Source of the DNA: Nitrosomonas sp. Nm33 | GTDB lineage: Bacteria > Pseudomonadota > Gammaproteobacteria > Burkholderiales > Nitrosomonadaceae | DNA: 41,745 nt | Direction of reading: 5' to 3' | Assembly (NCBI RefSeq): GCF_900107265.1 | Contig: NZ_FNPJ01000020.1 | Location: 1-41,745 of the forward strand | Part shown: positions 9,166 through 20,609 of the stretch, one piece after another | Position numbering within the stretch: position 1 is the stretch's first letter | Layout of the letters: each line of letters starts with the position of its first letter | Position numbers and translations under genes: made by a program | The notes under the pieces: model-generated | Seen by the model: only the letters and a program-made list of their open reading frames with translations | Told to the model about the DNA's origin: nothing | Databases searched by the model: none

Positions 9166-10632
9166 TTACTTTGCTTCAAACAAGCCGGCAGGTGCGCGCA
9201 AGTGCCAGTCTGTTACTTGCTGATATTGGTGCGCAATGTTTAACATCCGAGCTTCTTTGAAGTAATTACCAACAATATGCAGTCCCACCGGCCTGTTCTT
9301 ACCCCCAAACCCGACAGGAATCGACATGGCGGGTAAACCGGCCAAATTCGCTGCAATGGTATAAATATCCGATAAATACATCTGTAATGGATCGTTGCTT
9401 CTTTCTCCAAGATTGAATGCTACTGCCGGTGAAGTCGGCCCCATGATGACATCACATTGCTTAAATGCTTCAGTAAAATCGCGTGCAATCAAACGGCGCA
9501 GTTTCTGCGCCTGGAGATAATAGGCATCGTAATAACCATGGGAAAGCACGTAAGTACCAATCAGGATACGACGTTTGACTTCTGCACCAAAACCTTCGGC
9601 TCGAGTTTTTTTATACATATCCTCGAGATCAGTATAGCGGGAAGCACGATAGCCGTAACGTACCCCATCGAAGCGAGAAAGATTACTGGATGCTTCGGCC
9701 GGCGCCAAAACATAATAAACCGGAATAGAAAGCATGGTATTGGGCAAGGAAACCTCAACCATCGTAGCCCCTAGCTTACGATACTCAGCAATAGCGGCTT
9801 CTACGGCACTTGCCACATCATTACTCATTCCTTTAGCAAAGTATTCCTTGGGTAGTCCGATACGTAGCTGCCCAAGTGGTTTTTCCAGATCACGCGTATA
9901 ATCTTCAGATTCACGCTGCAGACTGGTCGAATCACGTCCATCGAACCCTACCATTACATTCAATAACAACGCCAGATCTTCAGCCGATTTAGCCATCGGA
10001 CCACCCTGATCCAGGCTGGAAGCAAATGCGATCATGCCATAGCGAGAAACCAATCCATACGTTGGCTTGATGCCCGAGATACCGCATAGCGCTGCTGGTT
10101 GGCGTATGGAGCCACCCGTATCCGTCCCCGTTGCAGCGGGTACCATCCGCGCAGCTACTGCACATGCAGATCCACCAGAACTACCGCCGGGAACGGCCAG
10201 GGTATCCCATGGATTTTTGACCGGCCCATAATAGGAGGTTTCGTTACTTGACCCCATAGCGAACTCATCCATATTGGTCTTACCGATATTGACTGCTCCG
10301 ACTTGATTGAAGCGCTCGATTACCATCGCATCATAGGGAGAGACAAAATTTGAGAGCATTTTCGATCCACAAGTCGTCAGCCATCCTGTGGCACAGAAAA
10401 TATCTTTTTGTGCCACAGGAATTCCTGTGAGAGGATGCGCCTGACCTGATGCAATCATTTTGTCAGCAACTTGCGCCTGCGCAAGACTCATCTCTTCATT
10501 GATGGTAATAAAAGCATTTAACTCCGGATTAAGCGACTTAATGTGTTTAAGAAACGCTTCAGTCAGCTCGACGCTGGAAATTTTCTTTTCCAAAAGCTGT
10601 GTAGCGAGCTGCTTAAGACTAGCATTCAACAT
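9166..10632 (-). CDS. gatA: Aspartyl/glutamyl-tRNA amidotransferase subunit A
   Basis: GatA is the amidase subunit that releases ammonia from glutamine for transamidation on tRNA. The amidase signature with its Ser-cisSer-Lys triad is visible: Lys in [12 protein letters not shown] (around residue 77) and the Ser pair in [13 protein letters not shown] and [12 protein letters not shown]. The 488-residue length is typical. It lies 57 bp downstream of gatC and 53 bp upstream of gatB, all on the minus strand. Confidence 0.97.
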   Translation of the reverse strand: MLNASLKQLATQLLEKKISSVELTEAFLKHIKSLNPELNAFITINEEMSLAQAQVADKMIASGQAHPLTGIPVAQKDIFCATGWLTTCGSKMLSNFVSPYDAMVIERFNQVGAVNIGKTNMDEFAMGSSNETSYYGPVKNPWDTLAVPGGSSGGSACAVAARMVPAATGTDTGGSIRQPAALCGISGIKPTYGLVSRYGMIAFASSLDQGGPMAKSAEDLALLLNVMVGFDGRDSTSLQRESEDYTRDLEKPLGQLRIGLPKEYFAKGMSNDVASAVEAAIAEYRKLGATMVEVSLPNTMLSIPVYYVLAPAEASSNLSRFDGVRYGYRASRYTDLEDMYKKTRAEGFGAEVKRRILIGTYVLSHGYYDAYYLQAQKLRRLIARDFTEAFKQCDVIMGPTSPAVAFNLGERSNDPLQMYLSDIYTIAANLAGLPAMSIPVGFGGKNRPVGLHIVGNYFKEARMLNIAHQYQQVTDWHLRAPAGLFEAK

Positions 10633-10689
10633 GGGGATTCAAAGGAGAATTACAAAAATTAACTGAAAAGAGGTAACATGCCTATGTTT

Positions 10690-10977
10690 TTACTCGATCA
10701 CCTTAGGAACCAAATAAAGTCCTGCTTCTACCTGTGGGGCAATAGATTGAAATAGAATGTGTTGATCAGATTCTGTAACGACATCTTCACGCAACCGTTG
10801 TATCATATCTTGCGCATGACTCATTGGTACAATATTGGATGTATCTACAGCCTGCATCTGTTCGATCAGGCTAAAAACACCAGACAATTGTGCAAGCACT
10901 TGTTTTGATTCATCTTCATTAATTTCAATACGAGCAAGATTGGCTACACGTTTTACATCATCTACTGATAAAGTCAT
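10690..10977 (-). CDS. gatC: Aspartyl/glutamyl-tRNA amidotransferase subunit C
   Basis: The 95-residue protein stabilises the GatA-GatB interface. It begins with the typical MTLSVDDVKRVANLARIEI and ends with the VEAGLYLVPKVIE tail that fits the GatC consensus. It is first in the gatCAB operon and diverges from mreB across 138 bp, which must hold both promoters. Confidence 0.95.
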   Translation of the reverse strand: MTLSVDDVKRVANLARIEINEDESKQVLAQLSGVFSLIEQMQAVDTSNIVPMSHAQDMIQRLREDVVTESDQHILFQSIAPQVEAGLYLVPKVIE

Positions 10978-11100
10978 TTGCTGTCATAAGCTTTATATTC
11001 AAACACGTAATAGAGTATCATGACATGCCTGATGAGCACATACTTTTTGTAAACCCTATAGTGCTTGAACCACTTCTTTTTCTGAATCTGTCATCATTAA

Positions 11101-12177
<1,077 letters not shown>

Positions 12178-12251
12178 TCCGATTTCAATTTCTTATCATG
12201 GATTATTTATAATAAATAACCCAGTGACGAAATTTTAAAATTTAAAATGTG

Positions 12252-13148
12252 ATGGAGACGGTTCCACAATTTTTCAGGGCTGGTCCGAGTCCCCAGGTAC
12301 GTTTATTTTTTTTTGCATTGTTATCCATCCTTCTAATGGTAATGGATACTCGCTTTGGCTCCTTTTCTGGAATCCGCCAGACTGTTGGCACGATCATTTA
12401 TCCTCTGCAACGGCTCGCATATATACCTGCGACTTTATTTGACCAGGTAGAAGAGCTAATAAACGATTTCCAACTGACGAAAGAAATTGCTTATCTCAGA
12501 CAGCAATATTTCTTTAACCAGCAAAAACTTTTTCGCTTACAGATACTAGAAGAAGAAAATACCCAATTGCGAAAATTGCTGGGTGCTGCCCAGCAAACAG
12601 AAATCAAAGCGATCATGGCAGAAATTCTGTATGTCCCACGCGACCCCTTTAATCGCAAGGTTACACTCAACAAGGGAAGCTCTAGTGAGATTGCAGCAGG
12701 TCAAGTAGTCGTAGATGATTTAGGAGTCATCGGACAAATCACACAGATTCATCCTTTTTTATCCGAAGTCACGCTTGTCACGGATAAAGATCATTCTGTT
12801 CCGGTACAGGCTGCCCGTAATGGCTTGCGCTCGGTTATTTCAGGTACTGGGAAAAATAATGAGTTAGAGCTGCGCTATTTATCGGTCAATGCAGATATCG
12901 AAAAAGGCGACTTGCTTATCACCTCTGGCATCGGAGGAGTCTATCCTCCCGGTCTGCCAGTAGCGCGAGTAGAAAATATTGAGCATGATCGCTCACGAGA
13001 TTTTGCCATCATTACGTGCACGCCTATCGCGGGTGTAAATAGAAACAGACAAGTATTGATCCTTTCGTTGTCATCGCCCATACCAGAGCAGCCCAAAGAA
13101 GAGCCAAAAAATACTGCTCAGCAAGAAAGGAAAAGCCGTGCCCGATGA
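12252..13148 (+). CDS. mreC: Rod shape-determining protein MreC
   Basis: This is an inner-membrane protein with one N-terminal transmembrane helix (LFFFALLSILLMVMD). A coiled coil follows (about residues 75-110, FNQQKLFRLQILEEENTQLR). The periplasmic beta-domain contains VVDDLGVIGQI and LVTDKDHSVPV and links MreB to PBP2. The length is 298 residues from ATG 12252, and a GTG one codon earlier is also possible. The C-terminus is a charged tail rich in Glu, Lys and Gln. It overlaps mreD by 11 bp. Confidence 0.95.
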   Translation: METVPQFFRAGPSPQVRLFFFALLSILLMVMDTRFGSFSGIRQTVGTIIYPLQRLAYIPATLFDQVEELINDFQLTKEIAYLRQQYFFNQQKLFRLQILEEENTQLRKLLGAAQQTEIKAIMAEILYVPRDPFNRKVTLNKGSSSEIAAGQVVVDDLGVIGQITQIHPFLSEVTLVTDKDHSVPVQAARNGLRSVISGTGKNNELELRYLSVNADIEKGDLLITSGIGGVYPPGLPVARVENIEHDRSRDFAIITCTPIAGVNRNRQVLILSLSSPIPEQPKEEPKNTAQQERKSRAR

Positions 13149-13656
13149 TTATCTTGATCAGGAGCTTCCTCTAGAGGCAAAAAGCAGCGTTATTTTATTC
13201 AGCCTGTTGATTGCGCTCTTGTTCAATCTATTGCCTCTACAAGAAATTATCCTGTTACTTCGTCCGGATTTTGTTGCGATTACGTTACTTTATTGGAGTA
13301 TTCATCACCCACAGCGTATCGGAATGAGCCTTGCTTTTATTGCTGGCTTAGTAATGGATGTAAGTAATAGCAGCATTTTGGGTCAGCATGCCTTGGCTTA
13401 TTGCGTGATCACATTCTTTGGAATGATATTGCATCGACGTCTACGATTATTCAATGTCTTTAAACAGGCACCCCAAATTTTCTGGGTATTGCTCATAGCT
13501 CAATTTGCGGTATTCTTGACAGGCTTGCTGGGGGGTACTTATTTTCCGGATTGGTATTACTTTTTTCCTAGCATTACAGGTGCATTATTGTGGCCTGTTA
13601 TTTCATTCTTGCTGAGCATTCCTCAAAAACCGAAGAGCGATCCTAACGAACTATGA
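13138..13656 (+). CDS. mreD: Rod shape-determining protein MreD
   Basis: This small integral membrane protein of 172 residues has five or six hydrophobic helices (for example VILFSLLIALLFNLLPL and IIRFVAITLL-like segments). It contains the family stretch GLVMDVSNSSILGQHALAY. The start is GTG 13138, inside the end of mreC, so translation is probably coupled. Its stop overlaps the mrdA start (ATGA, 13653-13656). Confidence 0.93.
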   Translation: MPDDYLDQELPLEAKSSVILFSLLIALLFNLLPLQEIILLLRPDFVAITLLYWSIHHPQRIGMSLAFIAGLVMDVSNSSILGQHALAYCVITFFGMILHRRLRLFNVFKQAPQIFWVLLIAQFAVFLTGLLGGTYFPDWYYFFPSITGALLWPVISFLLSIPQKPKSDPNEL

Positions 13657-15548
13657 ATTATGGGGTTGAGCTTCGTAATCATTTGCATGAATTACGACAT
13701 TTCCACATCAGACTTGCGATCGCTGCGGGTTTTGTTGTGCTGTTATTTTGCCTGCTGCTTGCTCGTTTCTTTTATCTGCAGGTACTCCGAAGCGAGCATT
13801 ACACTACCCTGGCAGAAGCTAATCGCATATCCATCATGCCGCTCGTTCCCAACAGAGGCCTCATTTTTGATCGCAATGGGGAAATACTCGCGCAGAATCA
13901 TACGACCTATGCTCTGGAAATTGTGCCGAATCAAGTTCCCAATCTGGAATCGACCATAGATGAATTAGCAACTGTGATTGAAATCTCACAGGAAGATCGT
14001 CGACGATTTAATAAACTGAGGCGGGAAAGCACGCGCTTTAGAAGTTTACCCATTCGAACGCGCTTATCAGATGTTGAAGTAGCGAGCTTTGCAGTTAATC
14101 GTTACCGATTTCCTGGAATGGAAATCAAAGCACGATTACTTCGTCATTACCCTCACGCCGAGCTTTTATCACATGTAATTGGGTACATTGGCCGTATCAG
14201 TGATAAGGATCTTGAGCAACTCGAAAGCAATAATGAGCTTGAAAACTACCGCGGTTCTCTGCATATCGGAAGAATAGGCATTGAACAAAGCTATGAGAAA
14301 CAATTACACGGAATAACCGGATTTGAGCAAGTTGAAACCGATGCAGCGGGTCGACTCGTACGAACATTATCCCATACCCCTCCCGTAGCCGGGAATGATT
14401 TAATCCTCTCTCTTGATCTCAAATTACAGCAAGCAGCAGAAAGAGCGTTTGGTGATTATCGTGGTGCATTGGTAGCAATGGATCCGAGGAATGGTGAAAT
14501 TCTTGCTTTTGTCAGTAAACCGGGCTTTGATCCCAATCTGTTTATAGATGGCATCGATCATGTGAACTGGCGCTTACTCAATGAATCCATTGACAAACCT
14601 CTCAATAATCGTGCACTGAGAGGCATCTATCCCCCTGGCTCTACCTTTAAGCCTTTCATGGCGCTGGCTGGATTAGAATTAGGCAAGCGTACGGCCGACT
14701 ATTCGATTAATGATCCAGGTTATTTTAGCCTGCCTGGTAGCTCCCACCGCTTTCGGGACTGGAGACCAGGCGGGCATGGCAGAGTTAATCTACACAAATC
14801 GCTTGTTATTTCCTGCGATACCTACTACTACACTCTTGCAAACGATCTGGGAATAAATAATATTTTCAGTTTTATCGGTCAGTTTGGGTTTGGCAGAAAA
14901 ACCGAAATCGATATTCCAGGTGAAGTCACTGGTTTACTCCCCTCACCTGATTGGAAAAAGAAACGGTTTAACCAAAACTGGTTTCCTGGTGACACGATTT
15001 CCGTTGGAATCGGTCAAGGTTATAATTTAGCCACCCCGGCTCAACTGACCTTCGCCACCATGCTTCTTGCCAACAATGGTGTAGCATATCGTCCGCATTT
15101 TGTGAAACAGACTCAAGATAATGAGACTGGCCGCTTATATGAGAATAAGCTCAGCCAGATGTATACGCTTAATTTAAAAAAAGAGAATTTGACACGCGTC
15201 AGAAATGCGTTGGTCGATGTAACTCGCCCTGGTGGAACAGCAGCAAGAGCTGGTGCGAATGCAGCTTATACTTTTGCCGGCAAAACAGGCACCTCACAAG
15301 TGATAAATATTAAGCAAGGCGAACGCTACGTGGCTAGCAAGATACAGGAACGTCATCGTGATCATGCGCTATTTATAGCTTATGCACCAGCAGAAGATCC
15401 CAAAATTGCACTGACGATATTGGTTGAAAATGGCGGCTCTGGTGGCTCGACTGCTGCCCCCATTGCACGCCAGGTATTGGATTATTTTTTTCTCGGGAAA
15501 ACACCTGAACCAATTCTTGCTGAAAAAGCAAATAATCGATCACATTAA
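13653..15548 (+). CDS. mrdA: Penicillin-binding protein 2 (elongasome transpeptidase)
   Basis: PBP2 crosslinks peptidoglycan during cell elongation in partnership with RodA. The 631-residue protein has an N-terminal membrane anchor (AAGFVVLLFCLLLARFFYL). A dimerisation domain follows, including NRGLIFDRNGEILAQN. The transpeptidase domain has the active-site SxxK (STFK, Ser about residue 330), the SCD motif in VISCDTYYY, and KTG in AGKTGTSQV (Lys about residue 544). A 4-bp overlap with mreD supports the ATG start. A MITE begins 19 bp after the stop, followed by rodA. Confidence 0.97.
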   Translation: MNYGVELRNHLHELRHFHIRLAIAAGFVVLLFCLLLARFFYLQVLRSEHYTTLAEANRISIMPLVPNRGLIFDRNGEILAQNHTTYALEIVPNQVPNLESTIDELATVIEISQEDRRRFNKLRRESTRFRSLPIRTRLSDVEVASFAVNRYRFPGMEIKARLLRHYPHAELLSHVIGYIGRISDKDLEQLESNNELENYRGSLHIGRIGIEQSYEKQLHGITGFEQVETDAAGRLVRTLSHTPPVAGNDLILSLDLKLQQAAERAFGDYRGALVAMDPRNGEILAFVSKPGFDPNLFIDGIDHVNWRLLNESIDKPLNNRALRGIYPPGSTFKPFMALAGLELGKRTADYSINDPGYFSLPGSSHRFRDWRPGGHGRVNLHKSLVISCDTYYYTLANDLGINNIFSFIGQFGFGRKTEIDIPGEVTGLLPSPDWKKKRFNQNWFPGDTISVGIGQGYNLATPAQLTFATMLLANNGVAYRPHFVKQTQDNETGRLYENKLSQMYTLNLKKENLTRVRNALVDVTRPGGTAARAGANAAYTFAGKTGTSQVINIKQGERYVASKIQERHRDHALFIAYAPAEDPKIALTILVENGGSGGSTAAPIARQVLDYFFLGKTPEPILAEKANNRSH

Positions 15549-15567
15549 GAAAATAACAAACGATCAA

Positions 15568-15812
15568 TTCCACTTCCAAATCAAATATGACGCAAGAGCG
15601 AGCTGCAGACAGTATTCATAATACAGCAAGGAGAAACCGACAAAGAAGTTGTGAAAAAATCGTAGCGAACACTCCAAGCGCAAGGCGGACGGAACGCAGC
15701 GATGAGACATATCGAGTAGATAGGCGAGGAGCGAGTACCGCCCAACACAGTGATTGGAGTGCGTAGTAGATTTATTCATAACCTCAAAGTCAGATTTGAT
15801 TTAGAAATGAAA
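15568..15812. repeat. MITE-like palindromic repeat, copy 3, split by repeat B
   Basis: The outer ends TTCCACTTCCAAATCAAATA and AGATTTGATTTAGAAATGAA match the MITE family. The interior is interrupted after ...GAGAAACCGACAAA by a 141-bp insert and resumes with AAAGTCAG. Without the insert the copy would be about 100 bp. It sits between mrdA and rodA, and the 343-bp gap holds no gene. The rodA promoter, if any, would lie in the last 80 bp. Confidence 0.85.
15645..15785. repeat. Repeat B, complete copy nested in MITE copy 3
   Basis: This 141-bp segment has imperfect terminal inverted repeats. GAAGTTGTGAAAAAATC on the left pairs with GAGGTTATGAATAAATC (reverse complement of the right end), 14 of 17 positions. 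It is bounded by AAA on both sides (15642-15644 and 15786-15788), consistent with a 3-bp duplication. Part of the same sequence recurs at 5580-5656. It encodes nothing recognisable. Confidence 0.7.
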
Positions 15813-15891
15813 TAACATACATTAACTAAAACAACTGCTTGTTTAGCAGTTCATTACCATCGATCAATTATCGTATTGATGATTAGTTGTT

Positions 15892-16995
15892 ATGATTGAA
15901 TTTAAACGCTTATGGCATTATCTCACACGCTATATCGATAATTTCCTGTTAGCGGGCATCTTTCTATTGATGCTGGTTGGATTGGTCGTGCTCTATAGCG
16001 CGAGCGGTGGAAATTTAGTTCGGGTTAGCAGCCAAATTTTAAATATGATCGTGGCGCTGATAATTATGTGGTTAATAGCCAATATTCCGCTTCAGCAGAT
16101 TATGCGCCTTGCCTTGCCATTGTACATCCTGGGGATCATACTTTTGATTAGCGTGGCATTATTTGGTGAGATACAAAATGGAGCACGACGCTGGCTAAAC
16201 TTAGGAATCACTAGGATACAGCCTTCCGAGTTGTTAAAAATTGCTGTCCCTCTTATGATGGCATGGTATTTTGATAAATCGGAAATAGCCCTGCGCCTAC
16301 GTGATTATGCTGGTGCCGCTTTAATTTTACTCTTACCCGTGCTTCTGATCGCACGCCAACCTGATTTGGGAACGGCCTTACTGATTACAGCAAGTGGCTT
16401 TTATGTTATCTATTTTGCAGGCTTATCCTGGCGGGTCATGGCTGGTTTGCTTGTTACCGCTGGCGGCATACTGCCGCTATTCTGGTCATTTGCAATGCAT
16501 GACTATCAGCGCAAGCGTATTCTAACCATGCTTGATCCTTCTCAAGATCCGTTGGGAGCTGGCTATCATATTATTCAATCCAGCATTGCCATCGGCTCCG
16601 GAGGTATTGCTGGCAAAGGATGGCAAAATGGAACACAATCCCAGCTAGATTTTTTACCCGAGCAAAGCACCGATTTTATTTTTGCAGTATTTTCAGAGGA
16701 ATTTGGTTTAATCGGGAATGGTTTGTTATTATTGTTGTATCTGGTAATCATCGGGCGCTGCTTAATCATTACAGCCAATGCACCGACACAGTTTACCCGC
16801 CTCGTTGCTGGTTCGATCACATTGACTTTCTTTACTTATATATTCGTCAATATGGGAATGGTCAGTGGAATCCTGCCGGTGGTAGGGATACCCCTTCCAT
16901 TGATCAGCTATGGAGGCACATCTCTGGTAACAATGTTACTAGGTTTTGGCATTTTGATGAGTATACAAACGCACCCTAAACTGGTAAAAACATAA
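15892..16995 (+). CDS. rodA: Peptidoglycan glycosyltransferase RodA (SEDS family)
   Basis: RodA polymerises lipid II into glycan strands in complex with PBP2. The 367-residue protein has about ten transmembrane helices and SEDS landmarks. These include NGARRWLNLGITRIQPSEL, ARQPDLGTALLI (with the conserved Asp), LPEQSTDFIFAVFSEEFG, and GIPLPLISYGGTSL near the C-terminus. It follows mrdA in the shape operon, now separated from it by the MITE and repeat B. Confidence 0.96.
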   Translation: MIEFKRLWHYLTRYIDNFLLAGIFLLMLVGLVVLYSASGGNLVRVSSQILNMIVALIIMWLIANIPLQQIMRLALPLYILGIILLISVALFGEIQNGARRWLNLGITRIQPSELLKIAVPLMMAWYFDKSEIALRLRDYAGAALILLLPVLLIARQPDLGTALLITASGFYVIYFAGLSWRVMAGLLVTAGGILPLFWSFAMHDYQRKRILTMLDPSQDPLGAGYHIIQSSIAIGSGGIAGKGWQNGTQSQLDFLPEQSTDFIFAVFSEEFGLIGNGLLLLLYLVIIGRCLIITANAPTQFTRLVAGSITLTFFTYIFVNMGMVSGILPVVGIPLPLISYGGTSLVTMLLGFGILMSIQTHPKLVKT

Positions 16996-17008
16996 GGATG
17001 GTATACCC

Positions 17009-17932
17009 ATGATGACAAGTACACTTCATTCTTTTTCTCATCGCTGGATAGCTTGTTCCATTCCACTCATATTCATCATTATCCTGATCATACTGGCAGG
17101 TTGTAGTAACTTGTCGCAATATGCTGGGTCACGGGAAAAAGGCTCTGCTACTTCGTCAACTTTCTCTGCAAGAATCAAAGGGGGAGGCTATTATCTTGAT
17201 GATGGCCCTCCCGACAATCCACCAGCCAATTTGGATTCTATTCCAGATGCTATCCCCCGCATTGAACCCTTAAGGCCAGCCAACATGCGTCCTTATGATG
17301 CCTTGGGGCAGACATTTACCCCCATGACATCCCTCACTCCTTACACAGCACAAGGCATTGCCTCATGGTATGGACGCCGTTACCACGGTAAACAAACTGC
17401 TTCTGGAGAAGTGTATGATATGTTTGCCATGACAGCTGCTCATCCAACTTTACCCATTCCCAGTTATGTGCGTGTGACCAACCTTAAAAATGGCAAGTCG
17501 ATCGTCGTGCGCATTAATGATCGAGGTCCTTTCTTGGCTAATCGAGTGGTTGATCTTTCCTATACTGCAGCATACAAACTGGATGTACTCACAAAGGGAA
17601 GCGCTCCAGTTAAAGTTGAAGCAATCATTCCAGGAGTGGCATCGTCTCCTCAAGCAGAAAAAATCGTGTCTACCCAACCGCCTAGTACACAAAATACTAA
17701 AATCTATTTACAGCTGGCTGCATTTGGTTCTGCCAGCAATGCGCACAACTTTCTTTCACAAATACGTTCCGAATTACCCTCAATCACTCATCAAACTGGC
17801 ATCACTAATGAGGATGGATTATACAAAATCCGCACAGGCCCCTATCCGAGTGAAATATCCGCCAGAAAAAGTGCTAATGAGATCACACAACGTATTGCTG
17901 TCAAACCGATATTGACGATCGCTAACCGATAA
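17009..17932 (+). CDS. rlpA: Endolytic peptidoglycan transglycosylase RlpA (lipoprotein, SPOR domain)
   Basis: RlpA is an outer-membrane lipoprotein that cleaves naked glycan strands. The signal peptide ends in the lipobox ILAGC, with lipidated Cys at about residue 32. The double-psi beta-barrel domain (about residues 110-205) shows GIASWYGRRYHGKQTASGE, FAMTAAHPTLPIPS and RINDRGPFLANRVVDLS, including the catalytic Asp of NDRGPF. The last 75 residues form a SPOR domain (IYLQLAAFGSASNAHNF) that binds septal glycan. It lies 13 bp after rodA with AAGGATGG upstream, and is last in the shape operon. Confidence 0.94.
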   Translation: MMTSTLHSFSHRWIACSIPLIFIIILIILAGCSNLSQYAGSREKGSATSSTFSARIKGGGYYLDDGPPDNPPANLDSIPDAIPRIEPLRPANMRPYDALGQTFTPMTSLTPYTAQGIASWYGRRYHGKQTASGEVYDMFAMTAAHPTLPIPSYVRVTNLKNGKSIVVRINDRGPFLANRVVDLSYTAAYKLDVLTKGSAPVKVEAIIPGVASSPQAEKIVSTQPPSTQNTKIYLQLAAFGSASNAHNFLSQIRSELPSITHQTGITNEDGLYKIRTGPYPSEISARKSANEITQRIAVKPILTIANR

Positions 17933-18100
17933 TCACATTGTTACGATTAAAGGATATTTTTCTCTTATCCTTCTCCTGTAAAGCCAAGTTTGTAATTATT
18001 TTAATTTTTAATATAAATAGCAGTAGCAGGAAAAGGTAATATTCTATGAATAAAGGTTTTGTGTTAAATATTTTTACTTTTCTATTGGGAATTAGAATAA

Positions 18101-20491
18101 CTAGCGATCATGCCAGTAGCGACGACTAATCTCACGCCAACTGCTCACTGTTATGCTATCCTCTTTAAACTGTAGCAAAACTGCTCCATCGCGATCGCTG
18201 CGCATCAATTCACTCCCCAGGTCACGGTAACGTTCAACCACTTTCTCATTTGGGTGCCCAAAGTGATTACGATAGCCAACGCTAAATAGCGTAAGCCAGG
18301 GATTGACTTGTCGGATAAAAGTTTCCGTCGAAGAAGTTTTGCTGCCATGATGAGGTGCAATCAAAACCGTTGCGGAGAGCTGTTGACCCGCACGCACTAA
18401 CAAGTCACGCTCTGTATCCTTTTCGATATCAGCAGGCAACAGCACACTGCCATGGCGTGTAGTAATTTTCAACACACAACTGGTTTCGTTAGTTTTTCGT
18501 TTAGCAAGATCATAGCTTTGCGCTAAAGGGTGCAGCAATTCAAAGTGAACATCATCCCATTGCCATGATTCACCTGCATGACATGGTTTACTATTTGTAG
18601 CGGCCTGCTGAATTGGATGATCGCTATTTAGCGATGATAGCAATGATTTCACGGGTATTGCTGCCAGCACCGATAAAGCACCGCCACTGTGATCTGAGTC
18701 AGCATGGGATATCAGCATGAGATCAAGCTGCCTGATTCCCTGACCGCGTAAAAATGGCACGATAATACGTGCGCCACTATCGGTTTCTCCATAGTTTGGC
18801 CCAGCATCGTATAACAGCGTATGATGTTCGGTACGCACCACCACAGCTAGCCCCTGCCCAACATCCAGCATAGTCAGCCACATTTCACCAGTTGCTGGCT
18901 TGGGAGGAGAAATCATGAACATTGGCAGCAATGCCACCATCCCAAGCCATCTGGCAGGAAAGCCAGAAAAAATTCCCATACCCGAACCACCAGGCAGAAA
19001 CAACCAGACGACACCTGCCATACCTGCAATTAACGCCCATAAGGGAGGAGCAGGTTGCTGCCAAACAGCTTGAGGGGTTTCACTTAGCCATTTCAGCAGC
19101 AGCATACCGGCACTTAATATTTCATGAGCAGGTAAGAGTAGAAAATCAAATAATGGCACAATTGCAAGTAACGTCAGCGGTACTACCACCAAACTCACTA
19201 GCGGGATAGCGATAGCATTCGCTATCGGCGCAATCACTGACACTTGCTGAAACATGACTAGCAATAAAGGGCTCAATCCCAGTGTAATCACCCATTGAAC
19301 ACGAGCCCAACTGATGATCGCACCCATCTTGCCAATTCGGCCAAACGTCACAAGCGTGATCAGCGCAATCGCACCAAACGATAACCAGAAACCAGGTGAG
19401 ATCACTGCCCAAGGATCGAATACCACTACGATCAATAACGCCCCTACTAGTACAGCAGGCATCGATACCCTACGATCACTCCAGAGTGCGATGGCTATGA
19501 TTGCCAGCATCAGGAAGGTACGTCTAGTTGGCACTGAGAAACCAGTCAATAACGCATAACATAGTGCTGCCAAGACGCCTGCGGTAACAGCCATTTTACG
19601 TGCCGGTAGCCAATAAGATAAACGCAAACTTCGACGCCATAGCCAATAAACAAGCCCAAAAACCATCCCTGATACCATCGTGACATGAAGCCCTGAGATA
19701 GACATAAGATGATTCGTGCCCGTACGAGTGAAAATTTGCCACTGTTCATGAGGAATAGCTTGTTGATCTCCTATCGCCAGGGCAATTTGAATACCTGCAT
19801 AAGAATGGTCTGCCAAAACTTGACTAAAGCGTGTGTGAATCTGCTGACGAACATGTTCAATCAGGTATTTGGGATAATTGACCCATCCATCCAGGCGCAC
19901 ATTATTTGCTGATATGCGTACATAACCTATCGCTCGTATATTGCGCTCCATGGCTTTTGCTTCAAAATCAGAGCCATGGGGATTGGCATTGCCATGGGGA
20001 CGCTTCAATCGTACTGTTAGTCGCCAGCGCTCACCGACATTGACTTGAGGAAGAGTCGACGTGCTGATTTCCTCATATTTCCCACCCATTTTGTACCAAG
20101 TCAGCAAAATATGCGCAGGCACCGCTGCTTCTGATGTCAACACCTGCTCGACATCAAACCGGAAACGCACACCTCGATCGATTATTTGCGGTAATTCTGC
20201 GATGACGCCTATTAGCTCGATGTCACGGCTTTCCCATTCATGGGGTAAGGTATCTGCCATACGCCAGTAAGCAAACATCGCCGCCCAGAAAAAACCTAAT
20301 CCAAGAAAAAGGCCAAATGACAGAATTTTTCGGAGGGCAAGGAAGGTATTTGGGTAAAAATAACTGTAAAAAAATAACAATACTGCGGCAGGAAATAACA
20401 CTACCATCCATCGCATTTCAGGCAACTCAGCTTGCAGCTGTAATAAGCACACGCCGAAGACAAAGGCAAGGCTATAGATTTGTCTCAGCAA
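18101..20491 (-). CDS. comEC: DNA internalization competence protein ComEC/Rec2
   Basis: ComEC forms the inner-membrane channel for single-stranded DNA during natural transformation. The 796-residue protein shows hydrophobic N-terminal helices and a DUF4131-like soluble domain (EVLTSEAAVPAHILLTWYK). The Competence domain begins TNHLMSISGLHVTMVSGMVF. The C-terminal metallo-beta-lactamase-like domain has ISHADSDHSGGAL and APHHGSKTSS. The start is TTG 20491, the only plausible early start because an in-frame stop lies just upstream. A MITE core begins 17 bp before that start. It converges with rlpA across 168 bp. Confidence 0.92.
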   Translation of the reverse strand: MLRQIYSLAFVFGVCLLQLQAELPEMRWMVVLFPAAVLLFFYSYFYPNTFLALRKILSFGLFLGLGFFWAAMFAYWRMADTLPHEWESRDIELIGVIAELPQIIDRGVRFRFDVEQVLTSEAAVPAHILLTWYKMGGKYEEISTSTLPQVNVGERWRLTVRLKRPHGNANPHGSDFEAKAMERNIRAIGYVRISANNVRLDGWVNYPKYLIEHVRQQIHTRFSQVLADHSYAGIQIALAIGDQQAIPHEQWQIFTRTGTNHLMSISGLHVTMVSGMVFGLVYWLWRRSLRLSYWLPARKMAVTAGVLAALCYALLTGFSVPTRRTFLMLAIIAIALWSDRRVSMPAVLVGALLIVVVFDPWAVISPGFWLSFGAIALITLVTFGRIGKMGAIISWARVQWVITLGLSPLLLVMFQQVSVIAPIANAIAIPLVSLVVVPLTLLAIVPLFDFLLLPAHEILSAGMLLLKWLSETPQAVWQQPAPPLWALIAGMAGVVWLFLPGGSGMGIFSGFPARWLGMVALLPMFMISPPKPATGEMWLTMLDVGQGLAVVVRTEHHTLLYDAGPNYGETDSGARIIVPFLRGQGIRQLDLMLISHADSDHSGGALSVLAAIPVKSLLSSLNSDHPIQQAATNSKPCHAGESWQWDDVHFELLHPLAQSYDLAKRKTNETSCVLKITTRHGSVLLPADIEKDTERDLLVRAGQQLSATVLIAPHHGSKTSSTETFIRQVNPWLTLFSVGYRNHFGHPNEKVVERYRDLGSELMRSDRDGAVLLQFKEDSITVSSWREISRRYWHDR

Positions 20492-20508
20492 TTTTTGATT
20501 CCATGTAA

Positions 20509-20609
20509 TTCCATTTCTAAATCAAACCTGACTTTGCTGGCTTCTCCTTGCCGTATTACTTATACTGTCTGCGGCTCGCCTTTGTGTCATGCTTGATTTG
20601 GAAACAGAA
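20509..20609. repeat. MITE-like palindromic repeat, copy 4, upstream of comEC
   Basis: The ends TTCCATTTCTAAATCAAACC and CTTGATTTGGAAACAGAA are flanked by perfect TAA duplications (20506-20508 and 20610-20612). It is the only copy at the 5' end of a gene and occupies the comEC leader. The interior has the same orientation as copies 2 and 6. Confidence 0.88.
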
